Shown here: positions 1 to 6,137 of the stretch, piece by piece
Numbering within the stretch: the stretch's first letter is position 1
Layout of the letters: the number at the start of each line of letters is the position of its first letter
Assembly: GCA_035763085.1 (NCBI GenBank)
Contig: DASUBV010000404.1
Span: 1-9,757 of the forward strand
Length of the DNA: 9,757 nt
Reading direction: 5' to 3'
Source of the DNA: DASUBV01 sp035763085
GTDB lineage: Bacteria > Actinomycetota > Actinomycetes > Streptosporangiales > Streptosporangiaceae
Notes under the pieces: generated by a model
Told to the model about the DNA's origin: nothing
Seen by the model: only the letters and a program-made list of their open reading frames with translations
Databases searched by the model: none
Position numbers and translations under genes: made by a program

Positions 1-871
1 GCTGCGAGGCGAAGAAGTACACCATGCCCCGCTCGCCGCCCCAGCCCAGCCGCAGCGCGATCGTGTACGGCAGGTGCAGCTCGTAGCGGCTGTGCCGTTC
101 CGGCGGCCCGGCCTGCTCGTTGCCGAACACCGGGAAGTCCTGGGAGTTCTCCGCCTCCGGCCGCACCACCTCATAGCGCAGCACGTGCCCGTCCGTGCGG
201 ACCTCGTGCCGCGGCACCACCGGCCGGGACGGGTCGCCCAGCAGCCCCGGGTGCACCCAGGGGAAGTGCCCGAAGTCGGTGAAGTTCTCCACCTGCCGGG
301 CCGCATCGCACTGCCACGCGTACGGGCCGGCCGTGACCACCGCGTAGGAGCCGTTTTCCAGCTCGCCGACCTCCGGCAGCGGCCAGCGCGGCTCCTCCAG
401 CGCGACCCAGATCAGCCCGTAGCGCTCCTGCACCGCGAACGCCGCTACCCGCGCCTTGGCCGGCACCCGGCCCGGCTCCTCCAGCTGCGGGATGGCCACG
501 CACCGGCCGTCGGCGGCGTACCGCCAGCCGTGGTAGGCGCAGACCAGCTCCTCGCCGCTGATCCAGCCCAGCGACAGCGCCGTGCCCCGGTGCACGCACA
601 GGTCCGACATCGCCCGCGGCCTGCCGTCCGGGCCGCGCCACAGCACTAGCGGCTCGCCGAGCAGGTCCGCGTGCGCCGGCCGGTCACCGGGCAGATCCGC
701 GCTGAAGGCCACCGGGTGCCAGCAGGCGCGCAGGGCGGCGCTGTCGGCGAACGCCGCGGGCCGGCTCGGTGAATCGTGCCCCGCGGAACTGGGCCCCGTA
801 GACCTGAGCCCCGCCGAATTGTGCCCCGTAGACCCGGGCCCCGCTGAACCGTCTGCCGCTGAACTGCGCAT
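1..871 (-). CDS. Rieske non-heme iron oxygenase, alpha subunit (3'-truncated by window edge)
   Basis: This is the N-terminal 290 codons of a Rieske [2Fe-2S] ring-hydroxylating-type oxygenase; the gene continues past position 1. Such enzymes take electrons from a reductase or ferredoxin and activate O2 at a mononuclear iron to hydroxylate or demethylate aromatic or other organic substrates in the cytoplasm. The Rieske cluster ligands are visible as CVHRG (C92, H94) and CAYHGW (C111, H114). The mononuclear iron motif is ENFTDFGHFPWVH (N196, D199, H202, H207); the usual final Asp ligand would lie beyond the edge. The family fold begins around residue 46 (ALRACWHPVAF). ATG 871 is the only ATG or GTG in frame before that point. 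It leaves an odd 45-residue Ser/Gly/Ala-rich leader encoded by 15-bp tandem repeats. No good Shine-Dalgarno sequence precedes it, but a GATAAT box ends 5 nt upstream, so a leaderless or near-leaderless message is possible. The gene is divergent from the ABC permease. The family assignment is firm; the substrate is unknown. Confidence 0.9.
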   Translation of the reverse strand, partial: MRSSAADGSAGPGSTGHNSAGLRSTGPSSAGHDSPSRPAAFADSAALRACWHPVAFSADLPGDRPAHADLLGEPLVLWRGPDGRPRAMSDLCVHRGTALSLGWISGEELVCAYHGWRYAADGRCVAIPQLEEPGRVPAKARVAAFAVQERYGLIWVALEEPRWPLPEVGELENGSYAVVTAGPYAWQCDAARQVENFTDFGHFPWVHPGLLGDPSRPVVPRHEVRTDGHVLRYEVVRPEAENSQDFPVFGNEQAGPPERHSRYELHLPYTIALRLGWGGERGMVYFFASQ

Positions 872-875
872 AGCT
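771..875. repeat. Seven 15-bp tandem repeats (pentapeptide-repeat type)
   Basis: On the plus strand there are seven head-to-tail 15-bp units, beginning at 771, 786, 801, 816, 831, 846 and 861, of the form GAAYTGNGCCCCGYN; the last two are degenerate. On the minus strand, in the frame one step away from the oxygenase frame, each unit encodes one pentapeptide of the type A-(Q/R)-(F/V)-X-G, for example ARVYG, AQFGG, AQVYG, AQFRG. This is the pattern of pentapeptide-repeat proteins. The oxygenase ATG (871) lies in the last unit, and its frame reads the array as a Ser/Gly-rich leader. A further partial copy (CCCCGCGGAACTG) occurs at 1007-1019. Confidence 0.8.
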
Positions 876-876
876 G

Positions 877-904
877 ATTATCGGGCATCTCGGGCGATCA
901 GCAA
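877..904 (-). promoter_or_regulatory. Candidate promoter for the Rieske oxygenase gene
   Basis: On the minus strand a TTGCTG hexamer (904-899) is followed after 16 nt by GATAAT (882-877). The oxygenase ATG at 871 starts only 5 nt after the -10-like box, which would give a leaderless or very short-leader transcript, common in actinobacteria. It is predicted from hexamer likeness only. Confidence 0.4.
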
Positions 905-906
905 GG

Positions 907-934
907 TTGACATCTGGCCAGCGGTGCGATTCAA
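907..934 (+). promoter_or_regulatory. Candidate promoter for the fused ABC permease gene
   Basis: There is a consensus -35 hexamer TTGACA at 907-912, with a weak -10-like ATTCAA at 929-934 (16-nt spacing). The implied transcription start, about 940-943, falls inside the 16-bp palindrome and about 30 nt before the GGAGGAG ribosome binding site. The -35 is convincing and the -10 is poor. Confidence 0.4.
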
Positions 935-948
935 CGGACTCGTCCGTT
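933..948. promoter_or_regulatory. Perfect 16-bp palindrome, probable repressor operator
   Basis: AACGGAC-TC-GTCCGTT is a perfect 7-2-7 inverted repeat. It sits directly downstream of the TTGACA promoter candidate and in the middle of the divergent region between the oxygenase and permease genes. Its size, symmetry and position over the inferred start site resemble operators of TetR-family repressors, so it could control the permease, the oxygenase or both. No regulator gene for it is in the window; the family is inferred from form only. Confidence 0.5.
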
Positions 949-968
949 ACGAGGGTTTTCAGCCAGAC

Positions 969-975
969 GGAGGAG
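969..975 (+). promoter_or_regulatory. Strong Shine-Dalgarno sequence GGAGGAG without a canonical start behind it
   Basis: GGAGGAG is followed by CT and then ATC at 978-980, which is in frame with the permease. No ATG, GTG or TTG lies within normal spacing; the next in-frame GTG is at 1035, 59 nt further on. Either ATC 978 is a rare non-canonical start, or the start codon has been mutated or misread (ATC for ATG), or this motif is unused. Confidence 0.5.
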
Positions 976-1034
976 CTATCGCCACGGCGGCTCGCACCGG
1001 GCCCGGCCCCGCGGAACTGCGCCCGCCTGGCTCG

Positions 1035-2858
1035 GTGCCGGTCACCCGCCGCCCGCCGCGCTCGCCCGGCCGGCTCCGCACCGCCGCGCGCCGGGCCGCC
1101 TTCGCCGCCGCGGTCGCCATCCCCTTCCTGTTCCTGGCCGCCTTCGCGCTGTACCCGCTGCTGCAGCAGGGCGCCGGCAGCTTCTACTCCTGGTACCAGC
1201 TCCGCCCGGCCACCTTCGTCGGCCTGCACAACTACACCACCCTGCTCGCCGACCCGGTGGCTGCCGCCGCGGCCGTCCGCACCGCGGGCTACCTGCTGAT
1301 CGTCGTCAGCTGCGAGACCGGCCTCGGGCTGGCCGCGGCCTGGCTGACCGTCCGGGCCCGGCGCGGGCGAGCCGTGCTCATCGCGCTGTTCCTGCTTCCG
1401 CTGGCCGTGCCGTGGCCGACCGCGGCCAGCCTGTTCCTGGGCTTCGCCGACCCCGGCGGACTGCTGAACCAGCTGCGCGCCAGCCTGCTCGGCGCGCACG
1501 CGCCCGTGCTGTGGCTCGATCACCCGCTCGCCGCGCAGGCCCTCATCGTGGTGGCCGGGATCTGGAAGGGCGTGCCGTGGTGCTTCCTGCTGCTGCTCGG
1601 CGCGCTGGCCGCCAGCCCGCCCGAGGTCTTCGAGGCGGCCCGGATCGACGGCGCCCGCGGCCTGTCGTTCTGGGCGCGCGTGCTGCTGCCCTCGATCCGG
1701 CCGATGCTGGTGTTCGTCATCGTCCTGCGCATCTTCACCGAGGCGCAGACCTACACCTCCGTTGACCTGCTCACCGGCGGCGGGCCCAGCTTCAGCACGC
1801 AGCTGGCCTCCTCCTACGGCTATGAGCTGGCGTTCGGGTACTTCCAGTTCGGCACCGCCTCGGCGCTGGCCACCTTGCTGGGCGCGGGACTGCTCGTCGT
1901 GGCCGCGATCGGCCTGCTGGCCGCCCGGCCGGGCACGGCAGCGCGCCGCTGGGCAGCGCTGCGGGGCGGAGCGGCGCGCGCCTCACCTGTGGCGCGGGGC
2001 CCGGCTGCCGCCCGCGGTGCCGCTGTCGCGCCGCGCCGGGCTGGCTCGCTGACCAGGGCCCGCTGGGTGCGGCGCCTGATCCTGGCGGTCCTCGTGATGC
2101 TGGCGCTGGCCCCGTTCGCCGGCGCGCTCGGCGCGGGCCTGCTCGGCCACGGGCCCGGCCCTGGCGCCGGCTTCGGGCATGGCCACGGCCCCGGCAGCGG
2201 GCCGGGCTTCGGAGCAGCGTTCGGGGTCCAGTGGGCCGCGGTGCGCACCGGGCTGTGGAACAGCGCGCTGGTCACCGCGGGAACCCTGGTGCTCACGCTG
2301 GTGCTGGCCGTCCCGGCTGCCTACCTGCTGGCCCGGACCCGGTTCCGGCTGCGCGGCCCCCTGTTCGCCTTCATGCTGTTCACCCTGGCCATCCCCGGCG
2401 TCGTGCTGATCCTGCCGCAGGTGGAGGAGATCTCCTGGCTGGGCCTGGCCAACACCCGGGCCGGCCTGGTGCTGCTGTACAGCGCGGCCAGCCTGCCGCT
2501 GGCGGTGTTCTTCCTGCGCCCCGCGTTCGCCGCGGTGCCCGAGCCGCTGGCGGAGAGCATGCGGGTGGACGGCGCAGGCGGGCTGACCATCCTGCGCCGC
2601 CTGATCCTGCCGCTGAGCTCCCGCACCATGATCGCGGTGGCGGTGCTGGTGGTCGCCTGGGTCTGGAACGAGCTGCCGCTGGCGGTGGTGCTGATCAACA
2701 GCAAGTCGCTGCTGACCCTGCCGGTCCTGATCGAGCTCGGCGTCGGCGGCAGCGGCTCGCTGGGCTCAAGCTGGATCTCGATGCTGCCGCCATTGCTGGT
2801 CTTCGCCGCCACCCAGCGCTACTTCCGGGCCGGCCTGACAGCCGGCAAGCTGCTGTAG
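1035..2858 (+). CDS. Fused MalF-MalG-type ABC importer permease
   Basis: This is one polypeptide carrying both inner-membrane subunits of a carbohydrate-uptake (CUT1/MalFG-like) ABC importer, which form the channel driven by a cytoplasmic ATPase. Numbered from GTG 1035 (607 aa), half one (about 20-300) has its first helix at 21-43 and the ATPase-docking EAA loop at 199-222 (EVFEAARIDGARG), typical of MalF. A polar Ala/Arg linker spans about 300-345. Half two (about 346-607) has its EAA loop at 503-530 (EPLAESMRVDGAGG) and a MalG-type C-terminus (FRAGLTAGKLL). These subunits are normally separate 280-320 aa proteins, so the fusion is unusual. The first outer loop of half two has a Gly/Pro/His-rich insert (about 371-392). 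The start is uncertain: GTG 1035 is the first reasonable canonical codon, but the good RBS at 969-975 favours ATC 978 (626 aa). No ATPase or binding-protein gene is adjacent. The substrate is unknown, a sugar by family likeness. Confidence 0.88.
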   Translation: MPVTRRPPRSPGRLRTAARRAAFAAAVAIPFLFLAAFALYPLLQQGAGSFYSWYQLRPATFVGLHNYTTLLADPVAAAAAVRTAGYLLIVVSCETGLGLAAAWLTVRARRGRAVLIALFLLPLAVPWPTAASLFLGFADPGGLLNQLRASLLGAHAPVLWLDHPLAAQALIVVAGIWKGVPWCFLLLLGALAASPPEVFEAARIDGARGLSFWARVLLPSIRPMLVFVIVLRIFTEAQTYTSVDLLTGGGPSFSTQLASSYGYELAFGYFQFGTASALATLLGAGLLVVAAIGLLAARPGTAARRWAALRGGAARASPVARGPAAARGAAVAPRRAGSLTRARWVRRLILAVLVMLALAPFAGALGAGLLGHGPGPGAGFGHGHGPGSGPGFGAAFGVQWAAVRTGLWNSALVTAGTLVLTLVLAVPAAYLLARTRFRLRGPLFAFMLFTLAIPGVVLILPQVEEISWLGLANTRAGLVLLYSAASLPLAVFFLRPAFAAVPEPLAESMRVDGAGGLTILRRLILPLSSRTMIAVAVLVVAWVWNELPLAVVLINSKSLLTLPVLIELGVGGSGSLGSSWISMLPPLLVFAATQRYFRAGLTAGKLL

Positions 2859-3083
2859 CGGACTCGCCCGGCCTCCCGCCCGGCCCGGCCACGCCAGCCG
2901 GCAATCGCCAGGACGCCGCCCTCGCCGGGCAACCGGACTACCGCGGCGTTCGTCGGCGAAGCCAGATCCGGGAGTGGACTCGCCGGTCTGGGAGCGCCCT
3001 CGCCGGGATCCGGAACAAACCGCTTGATAACAGCAAGAGGCGGGCAGGCCGGGCGGATGGTGGCGGCGCTGGGCGCGGGTGGT
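2859..3083. other. Gene-free intergenic stretch
   Basis: No credible gene is seen between the permease stop and the histidine-kinase leader. The ORFs crossing it have no recognisable domain and are extensions of shadow frames. A short direct repeat, GCCCTCGCCGGG, occurs at about 2918-2929 and 2996-3007. No clear terminator hairpin with a U-run follows the permease. Confidence 0.5.
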
Positions 3084-3138
3084 GTTAAGGAAGCGTCAAG
3101 ACCGGCGGGCTGCGCGTTAGGAAGCCGTATAGACCGGC
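3084..3138 (+). promoter_or_regulatory. Two-copy direct repeat, candidate response-regulator binding site
   Basis: Two 23-bp copies occur 32 bp apart: copy one at 3084-3106 (GTTAAGGAAGCGTCAAGACC, then GGC) and copy two at 3116-3138 (GTTAGGAAGCCGTATAGACC, then GGC). A 32-bp period is about three helical turns, which puts both copies on the same DNA face. The repeat lies 35 bp upstream of the kinase start. Tandem direct repeats are typical binding sites for OmpR/KdpE-class regulators, so autoregulation by the regulator encoded at 5462 is a reasonable inference. No binding consensus was checked. Confidence 0.5.
3128..3133 (+). promoter_or_regulatory. Candidate -10 element of the kinase-regulator operon
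   Basis: TATAGA lies within the second copy of the direct repeat. No good -35 is found at normal spacing, which would fit an activator-dependent promoter bound at the upstream repeat. The implied start near 3140 leaves a roughly 30-nt leader that consists almost entirely of the hairpin at 3147-3168. Confidence 0.3.
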
Positions 3139-3146
3139 TGCATACA

Positions 3147-3168
3147 GCCAGTTCTGCGGTGAACTGGC
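3147..3168 (+). promoter_or_regulatory. Perfect hairpin or dyad directly before the kinase start codon
   Basis: GCCAGTTC (3147-3154) and GAACTGGC (3161-3168) are perfect inverted repeats around a 6-nt TGCGGT loop, ending 4 nt before ATG 3173. In RNA this would fold over the only SD-like purines (GGCAGGG) and could limit translation of the kinase. In DNA it could be a dimeric operator. Confidence 0.45.
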
Positions 3169-3172
3169 AGGG

Positions 3173-5449
3173 ATGGATGAAAGCGAGTCGGTTCGGCGGG
3201 TCGGGCCGGCGCGGGAAGCTGCGCCAGGGCCAGGGCCGGGACCTGTCCGGGATGCGGTGTTCCGTCCTGGTCACGGTGTCGCCCCGATCGCAGCATCCGC
3301 TCCGGATGAGCTATGCGCGGATGAGTCACCCGGCCCGCCGGTGCCGGGTGAGGCTGCTCCGGCACGGGCGCTGGCCGGCGACGAGCTTGCCACCGGCGCG
3401 CAGGCCGGGCAGACGGCGGTGCACGCGGAACGAGCCCGCAGGCGGCGCGGCCTGGCGGCGCCGCTGGCGCTGCCGGCCGGGTTCGCCGCACTGCTGGTCA
3501 CCGGGGCCATCGCGGCGGTTACCCACGGTGCGCTGTCCGGCACCTGGGTGCTGGGCCTGGCGGCGGCAATCGTGCTGGCCGGCGCTGCGGTATCGGAACT
3601 GGCGGTGGCGCCGGTGCTGGGAGCCACCGGCTGGCTGACGGTCGTCGGGTTCTCCCGCGCCCCGTACGCCCAGCTGCGGCCGGCCGGGCCGCACGCGGCC
3701 ATCGCGGCCGTGGTCATCGCCGCGTGCATGGCGGCCGGCCTGGCCGGTGGGCTGGTGTTGCGCCGCCTGGCCTCGTCGTACACGCTGTTTATCGTGGACG
3801 TTCCTGGCCAGGCTGAGCCAGACGAGCCAGGTCAGCCGGATCGCGCCCGCCGCCAGGCCGGCCTCCGGCGCGATCTGGTCTTGCCCGGACCAGCCCGGGC
3901 TGCGGGGCCGCCCCCCCGCCCCGCAGACCCGGGCCCCCCGGTCGCGCCGGCCGGCACATCGTCAGTGCGCCCGGCGGCGCCCGCAGGCCACCCGGCCGCG
4001 GCCAGCCGGGTGCGCTGGCGGATCCCCGACCTGACCGGCGGCATCGGCCGGCGCCGGCTGCTGGCCGCGTTCCTGCTGGTGGGCGGGCTGCCGCTGCTGA
4101 CCTGGTGCCTGTCCGCGGGCGGCCTGCACCGGCTGGCGACTGACCTGCTGGTCTACCTGGTCGCGGTCGTGGCGATCGCGGTGGTGGGCGGCTTCTGGCC
4201 CGCGGTTGCCGCCGCCATCTCGGCCAGCCTGCTGGTCAACTGGTACTTCACCCCGCCGCTGCACACCCTGACCATCGACGACGGCCAGAGCCTGCTGGCG
4301 CTGCTGCTGTTCCTCACGGTCGCGGTCACCGTGAGCAGTGTGGTGCACCTGGCCGCGCACCGGGCCCGGCAGGCCGCGCACAGCACCGCCGAGGCGCAGG
4401 AGCTGCTGGCCCTGGCCCGGACGGTGCTGGGCGGTGCCGACGACCCGGCGTCCGTGCTGGCGCACCTGACCAGCGGGCACGGCGGCCGCGCCGAGCTGCT
4501 GGAGCAGGCCGGCGGCCAGTGGGTCCGGGTGGCCGCCAGCGCCGCCGCGGACTGCGCCAGCGGACCGGAGCTGCGCTCGGCCGCGCGCGATGACCTGGTG
4601 CTGGTGGCCAGCGGGCAGGCCCGGCCGCTAACGGAGCGGCTGCTGCACGGCTACGCCGCCCAGGCCGCTGCGGCCCTGGACCGGGACCGGCTGCGCACCC
4701 AGGCCGCGCAGGCCGAGGCGCTGGCCGAGGGCAACCGGATGCGCACCGCGCTGCTGGCCGCGGTGAGCCACGACCTGCGGACCCCGCTGGCCTCGATCAA
4801 GGCCAGCGTCAGCACGCTGCGCCAGACGGACGTGACCTGGACCGAGGCCGACGAGGCGGCGCTGCTGGCCACCATCGAGCGGTCCTCGGACCGGCTCGAT
4901 GCGCTGATCGGCAACCTGCTGGACATGAGCCGCCTGACGGCCGGGTCGCTGCAGCCGTTCCTGCGGCCCACCTCGATCGACGAGGTGGCTCCGGTCGCGG
5001 TGCGCGGCCTGGACGGCGGCGGCCGGCTGCAGCTGTGCGTCCCCGACGACCTGCCGCTGGTGCGGACTGACCCGGGTCTGCTGGAGCGGGTGCTGGCCAA
5101 CCTGTTCGCCAATGCCCTGGCCTACTCGCCGGCCGGCCGCGACCCCGAGCTGCGCGCGGCCCACGACGGCGGCAGCGTGCTGCTGGAGATCGTGGACCAC
5201 GGCTGCGGCGTGCCGGACGCGCTGAAGGGGCAGATGTTCGAGGCGTTCCAGCGGCTCGACGGCCGGGTCGGCGGGCCCGGCACGGCGGGCGGGATCGGGC
5301 TCGGCCTGGCCGTGGTCCGCGGCTTCCTGGACATCATGGGCGGCTCGGTGCAGGCCGCCGACACCCCCGGCGGCGGCCTGACCATGCGGGTCACGCTGCC
5401 CGCCGCGGCCGACCCGGCCAGCATCGCCAGCCTGGCCGGCCAGCCCTGA
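3173..5449 (+). CDS. KdpD-like membrane sensor histidine kinase without KdpD N-terminal module
   Basis: This protein autophosphorylates on a conserved His and passes phosphate to the adjacent KdpE-like regulator. Its 758 aa run as follows. A Pro/Ala-rich leader (1-90) is followed by an extra membrane module of about four helices (95-198) and a Pro-rich linker (210-285). The DUF4118 KdpD-type four-helix domain (about 293-395) carries the typical NWYFTPPLHTLTI segment. A degenerate GAF-like region (405-500) precedes the kinase core: H-box SHDLRTP with H533, N-box N643/N647 (LANLFANALAYSP), G1 DHGCG (675-679) and G2 GGIGLGL (706-712). True KdpD proteins have about 370 N-terminal cytoplasmic residues with a Walker A motif and a Usp domain; these are absent, replaced by the extra membrane module. 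C-runs at 3911-3917 and 3934-3939 lie in the linker. The ATG has only a weak SD-like sequence inside a hairpin, so a later start is possible. The ligand is unknown. Confidence 0.87.
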   Translation: MDESESVRRVGPAREAAPGPGPGPVRDAVFRPGHGVAPIAASAPDELCADESPGPPVPGEAAPARALAGDELATGAQAGQTAVHAERARRRRGLAAPLALPAGFAALLVTGAIAAVTHGALSGTWVLGLAAAIVLAGAAVSELAVAPVLGATGWLTVVGFSRAPYAQLRPAGPHAAIAAVVIAACMAAGLAGGLVLRRLASSYTLFIVDVPGQAEPDEPGQPDRARRQAGLRRDLVLPGPARAAGPPPRPADPGPPVAPAGTSSVRPAAPAGHPAAASRVRWRIPDLTGGIGRRRLLAAFLLVGGLPLLTWCLSAGGLHRLATDLLVYLVAVVAIAVVGGFWPAVAAAISASLLVNWYFTPPLHTLTIDDGQSLLALLLFLTVAVTVSSVVHLAAHRARQAAHSTAEAQELLALARTVLGGADDPASVLAHLTSGHGGRAELLEQAGGQWVRVAASAAADCASGPELRSAARDDLVLVASGQARPLTERLLHGYAAQAAAALDRDRLRTQAAQAEALAEGNRMRTALLAAVSHDLRTPLASIKASVSTLRQTDVTWTEADEAALLATIERSSDRLDALIGNLLDMSRLTAGSLQPFLRPTSIDEVAPVAVRGLDGGGRLQLCVPDDLPLVRTDPGLLERVLANLFANALAYSPAGRDPELRAAHDGGSVLLEIVDHGCGVPDALKGQMFEAFQRLDGRVGGPGTAGGIGLGLAVVRGFLDIMGGSVQAADTPGGGLTMRVTLPAAADPASIASLAGQP

Positions 5450-5461
5450 GAGGCGGGGACC

Positions 5462-6136
5462 ATGACCAAGGTGCTCGTCATCGATGACGAGGCGCCCATC
5501 CTGAACGCCCTGCGGATCAACCTGGCCGCCCGGCAGTACGAGGTCAGCACCGCGGCCGACGGCACCGCCGGCCTGGCCGCGATGGCCCGCGAGCGGCCGG
5601 ACGTGCTCATCCTCGACCTGGGCCTGCCGGACATGGAGGGCACCGAGGTGATCAAGGGCGTGCGCGGCTGGACGTCCACGCCCATCATCGTGCTGTCGGC
5701 GTGGGGCCAGGAAGGCCAGAAGGTGGCGGCGCTGGACGCCGGCGCCGACGACTACGTCACCAAGCCGTTCGGCATGGATGAGCTGCTGGCCCGGCTGCGC
5801 GCCGCCGTCCGCCGGGCCGCGCCGGCCCCCGCCGAGCCGGTCGTGTCCACCGGGCACTTCACCGTGGACCTGTCGGCCAAGCGGGTGACCTCCGGCGGCG
5901 CCGACGTCCGGCTCACTCCGACCGAGTGGCAGCTCCTGGAGGTCCTGGTCCGCCACCCCGGCCGGCTGGTCACCCAGCGTCAGCTGCTGGCCGAGGTCTG
6001 GGGCCCCGGCTACCAGAACGAGGCCAACTACCTGCGCGTGTACGTGGCGAACCTGCGCCGCAAGCTGGAACCGGACCCGTCCCGGCCGCGCTACCTGCTG
6101 ACCGAGACGGGCATGGGCTACCGGTTCCGGCCCTGA
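5462..6136 (+). CDS. KdpE-like OmpR-family response regulator
   Basis: This DNA-binding transcription factor is phosphorylated by the upstream kinase. It has 224 aa, the usual length for the family. The receiver domain (3-118) shows the acidic pair D8-D9, phospho-acceptor D52 (LILDLGLP), switch residue S79 (IIVLSAW) and K101 (VTKPF). The winged-helix domain (about 127-223) includes LTPTEWQLLEVLVRHPGRLV and the terminal wing TETGMGYRFRP, both hallmarks of KdpE/OmpR proteins. The start is 12 nt after the kinase stop and is preceded by purine-rich AGAGGCGGGG, so the two genes form an operon. No kdpFABC genes are nearby, so the target may be distant or unrelated to potassium. The upstream direct repeat is a candidate autoregulatory site. 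It is named KdpE-like by sequence feel; a closely related OmpR-class regulator cannot be excluded. Confidence 0.92.
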   Translation: MTKVLVIDDEAPILNALRINLAARQYEVSTAADGTAGLAAMARERPDVLILDLGLPDMEGTEVIKGVRGWTSTPIIVLSAWGQEGQKVAALDAGADDYVTKPFGMDELLARLRAAVRRAAPAPAEPVVSTGHFTVDLSAKRVTSGGADVRLTPTEWQLLEVLVRHPGRLVTQRQLLAEVWGPGYQNEANYLRVYVANLRRKLEPDPSRPRYLLTETGMGYRFRP

Positions 6137-6137
6137 G

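Noticed and set aside
582..1034. N-terminal extension of the permease frame back to 582
   Set aside because: It overlaps the coding start of the divergent oxygenase and the tandem repeats, and contains the promoter, operator and RBS signals; it is not likely to be translated as permease.
684..1523. 279-codon antisense frame containing the pentapeptide repeats
   Set aside because: Only the roughly 105-bp repeat array looks protein-like. The rest is antisense to the permease or out of frame with the oxygenase, so it is treated as a relic and not as a gene.
2231..3088. 285-codon plus-strand frame overlapping the permease end
   Set aside because: It is a frame shadow of the permease that continues into the intergenic region; the Arg/Gly/Pro-rich sequence has no recognisable fold.
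3272..3280. Nine-base matches to the start of the predicted TnpB guide (CACGGTGTC), here and at 6159-6167
   Set aside because: The matches are short, lack TTCAT next to them, and are expected by chance in this composition.
3905..3940. C7 and C6 runs in the kinase linker as possible phase-variation tracts
   Set aside because: The frame is intact through them and short C-runs are common in GC-rich Pro/Ala linkers; there is no evidence of switching.
4628..5956. 442-codon open frame antisense to the kinase and regulator
   Set aside because: It spans the boundary of two well-supported genes and is rich in Gln/Arg/His/Gly with no family signature.
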